Positions 37,012 to 37,530 of a stretch of DNA of 37,530 nt are shown here, piece after piece (positions within the stretch are counted from its first letter, which is position 1; each line of letters opens with the position of its first letter). The translations under genes were made by a program, and so were the position numbers. The notes beneath the pieces are model-generated. The model saw only the letters and a program-made list of their open reading frames with translations, searched no databases and had not been told where the DNA came from. The stretch is from Pseudomonadales bacterium (GTDB lineage: Bacteria > Pseudomonadota > Gammaproteobacteria > Pseudomonadales > DT-91): contig JABSRQ010000044.1 in the NCBI GenBank assembly GCA_013215055.1, positions 1 through 37,530 of the forward strand, read 5' to 3'.

Positions 37012-37530
37012 TCAATTTGTCAGCCAACCAATCAGCTGTCCATCAACTACTTCCCAATCGATGCCAGACTTTTCTGCATCATAAGGCTTGTACTCAATCC
37101 CCTCTTCAGTCAGCTCCTGAAGGAAGGACTTCACCTCTTGCTGCTTCTTGTCGTTCTGCTTGTTGCTAAATGTTCGTAACCAAGCACAGGCAAAATGCTC
37201 TGGATACTTACTCTTCAGCACCATCATCATGTAGCTGACAACAGCATAGCTTACTGCATGAGATTTGTTAAATCCGTAGCCGCCAAAGGTAACGATGGTT
37301 TCCTACAGGTGTTCAGCCTCTTCTTGATCAACACCAGCCGACACACAACCTTCAACAAATTTCGATTCGTATTTGTCGATGAGTTCTTGGTTCTTCTTGC
37401 CAATACCCTTACGCAGCTCATTGACTTCTTCATTGGGAATGCCTGCCAACTTATTGGCAAGGAACATTACCTGCTCCTGATAGATCAGAACTGAGAAGGT
37501 GTCTGAGGTATATTTCTCATGTGTCGGGTG
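37012..37530 (-). pseudogene. Broken DNA polymerase III alpha (DnaE, phage-like) fragment
   Basis: Read on the minus strand from the right edge, one frame encodes a stretch of the C-family polymerase. It contains the YQEQVM motif, LRKGIGKK, EGC..AGV, then GGYGFNKSHAVSYAVVSY and KSKYPEHFACAWL, all in the order of bacterial and phage DnaE. An amber codon (37303-37305) interrupts it where DnaE-type proteins carry residues such as Trp in the LWETI segment. The frame ends at 37012 with LIGWLTN, where the polymerase would continue into its C-terminal helix-hairpin-helix region. The 5' part lies outside the window. The LRKGIGKK and WETI style is more phage-like than the cell's own DnaE. It is read as a decayed gene, not a working polymerase. 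Confidence 0.82.

Noticed and set aside
37303..37305. Amber codon in the DnaE fragment as phage stop-codon recoding
   Set aside because: Known amber recoding inserts Gln, whereas family members usually have another residue here; the 3' truncation also argues for simple decay.
37251..37460. Minus-strand frame over the DnaE fragment
   Set aside because: It is out of frame with the clear polymerase homology and has no recognisable domain.
37012..37530. Split-intein DnaE half
   Set aside because: No intein motifs flank the fragment, and it is cut at an ordinary point of the polymerase with an internal stop.
1..37530. CRISPR arrays, insertion sequences, tRNA or rRNA genes
   Set aside because: No spaced direct repeats, transposase motifs with terminal repeats, or tRNA-like cloverleaf sequences were seen.

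Overview
The window looks like chromosomal DNA of a gammaproteobacterium of moderate to low GC, probably marine and near the Cellvibrionales/Spongiibacteraceae and Pseudomonas relatives. This rests on gene order: mtaD-ubiG-mupP-yciK diverging from gyrA-serC-pheA-hisC-tyrA-aroA-cmk-rpsA-ihfB is the arrangement known from Pseudomonas. The taxonomic placement is inference; no rRNA or tRNA gene is visible.

Layout. (1) 1-6484: a very large hybrid sensor kinase, cut by the left edge, faces a REC-PAS-GGDEF-EAL protein tail to tail; together they look like a phosphorelay and cyclic-di-GMP signalling pair. (2) 6630-9552: a DUF1624-type membrane acyltransferase-like protein, a small outer-membrane barrel and an FAD-dependent oxidoreductase. 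(3) 9571-13090, minus strand: a compact run mtaD, ubiG, mupP, yciK (nucleoside salvage, ubiquinone synthesis, peptidoglycan recycling, SDR), with the FAD oxidoreductase attached downstream. (4) 13318-26744, plus strand: gyrA, then serine and aromatic amino acid/histidine synthesis (serC, pheA, hisC, tyrA, aroA), cmk, rpsA with a structured leader, a small secreted protein, ihfB, lapA, pyrF and an unknown small gene. (5) 26773-32466: a secreted AstE/AspA-like metallo-deacylase, an outer-membrane protein plus LolA-like periplasmic protein pair, an alpha/beta hydrolase, a small membrane protein and a DUF4136 lipoprotein. (6) 32507-36221: an amino acid dehydrogenase, a PhzF-family protein, a SlyD-type prolyl isomerase and malate dehydrogenase with a clear promoter, leader hairpins and terminator. 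(7) 36445-37530: a decayed accessory stretch with an orphan nucleotidyltransferase of the MNT type and a broken DNA polymerase III alpha (DnaE, phage-like) fragment with an in-frame amber stop.

Most of the window is ordinary core genome. The points most worth a second look are the roughly 136-residue CHASE3 repeat array in the kinase, the DnaE remnant with its neighbouring debris at the right edge, the three-hairpin rpsA leader, and local departures from expected gene order (no lapB between lapA and pyrF, an extra secreted protein between rpsA and ihfB, no mtnA beside mtaD, separate tyrA and aroA). I found no convincing CRISPR array, insertion sequence, tRNA or complete novel defence system. 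No gene-free stretch exceeds 300 bases; the longest are about 220-230 bases (13091-13317, 30403-30628, 36222-36444).
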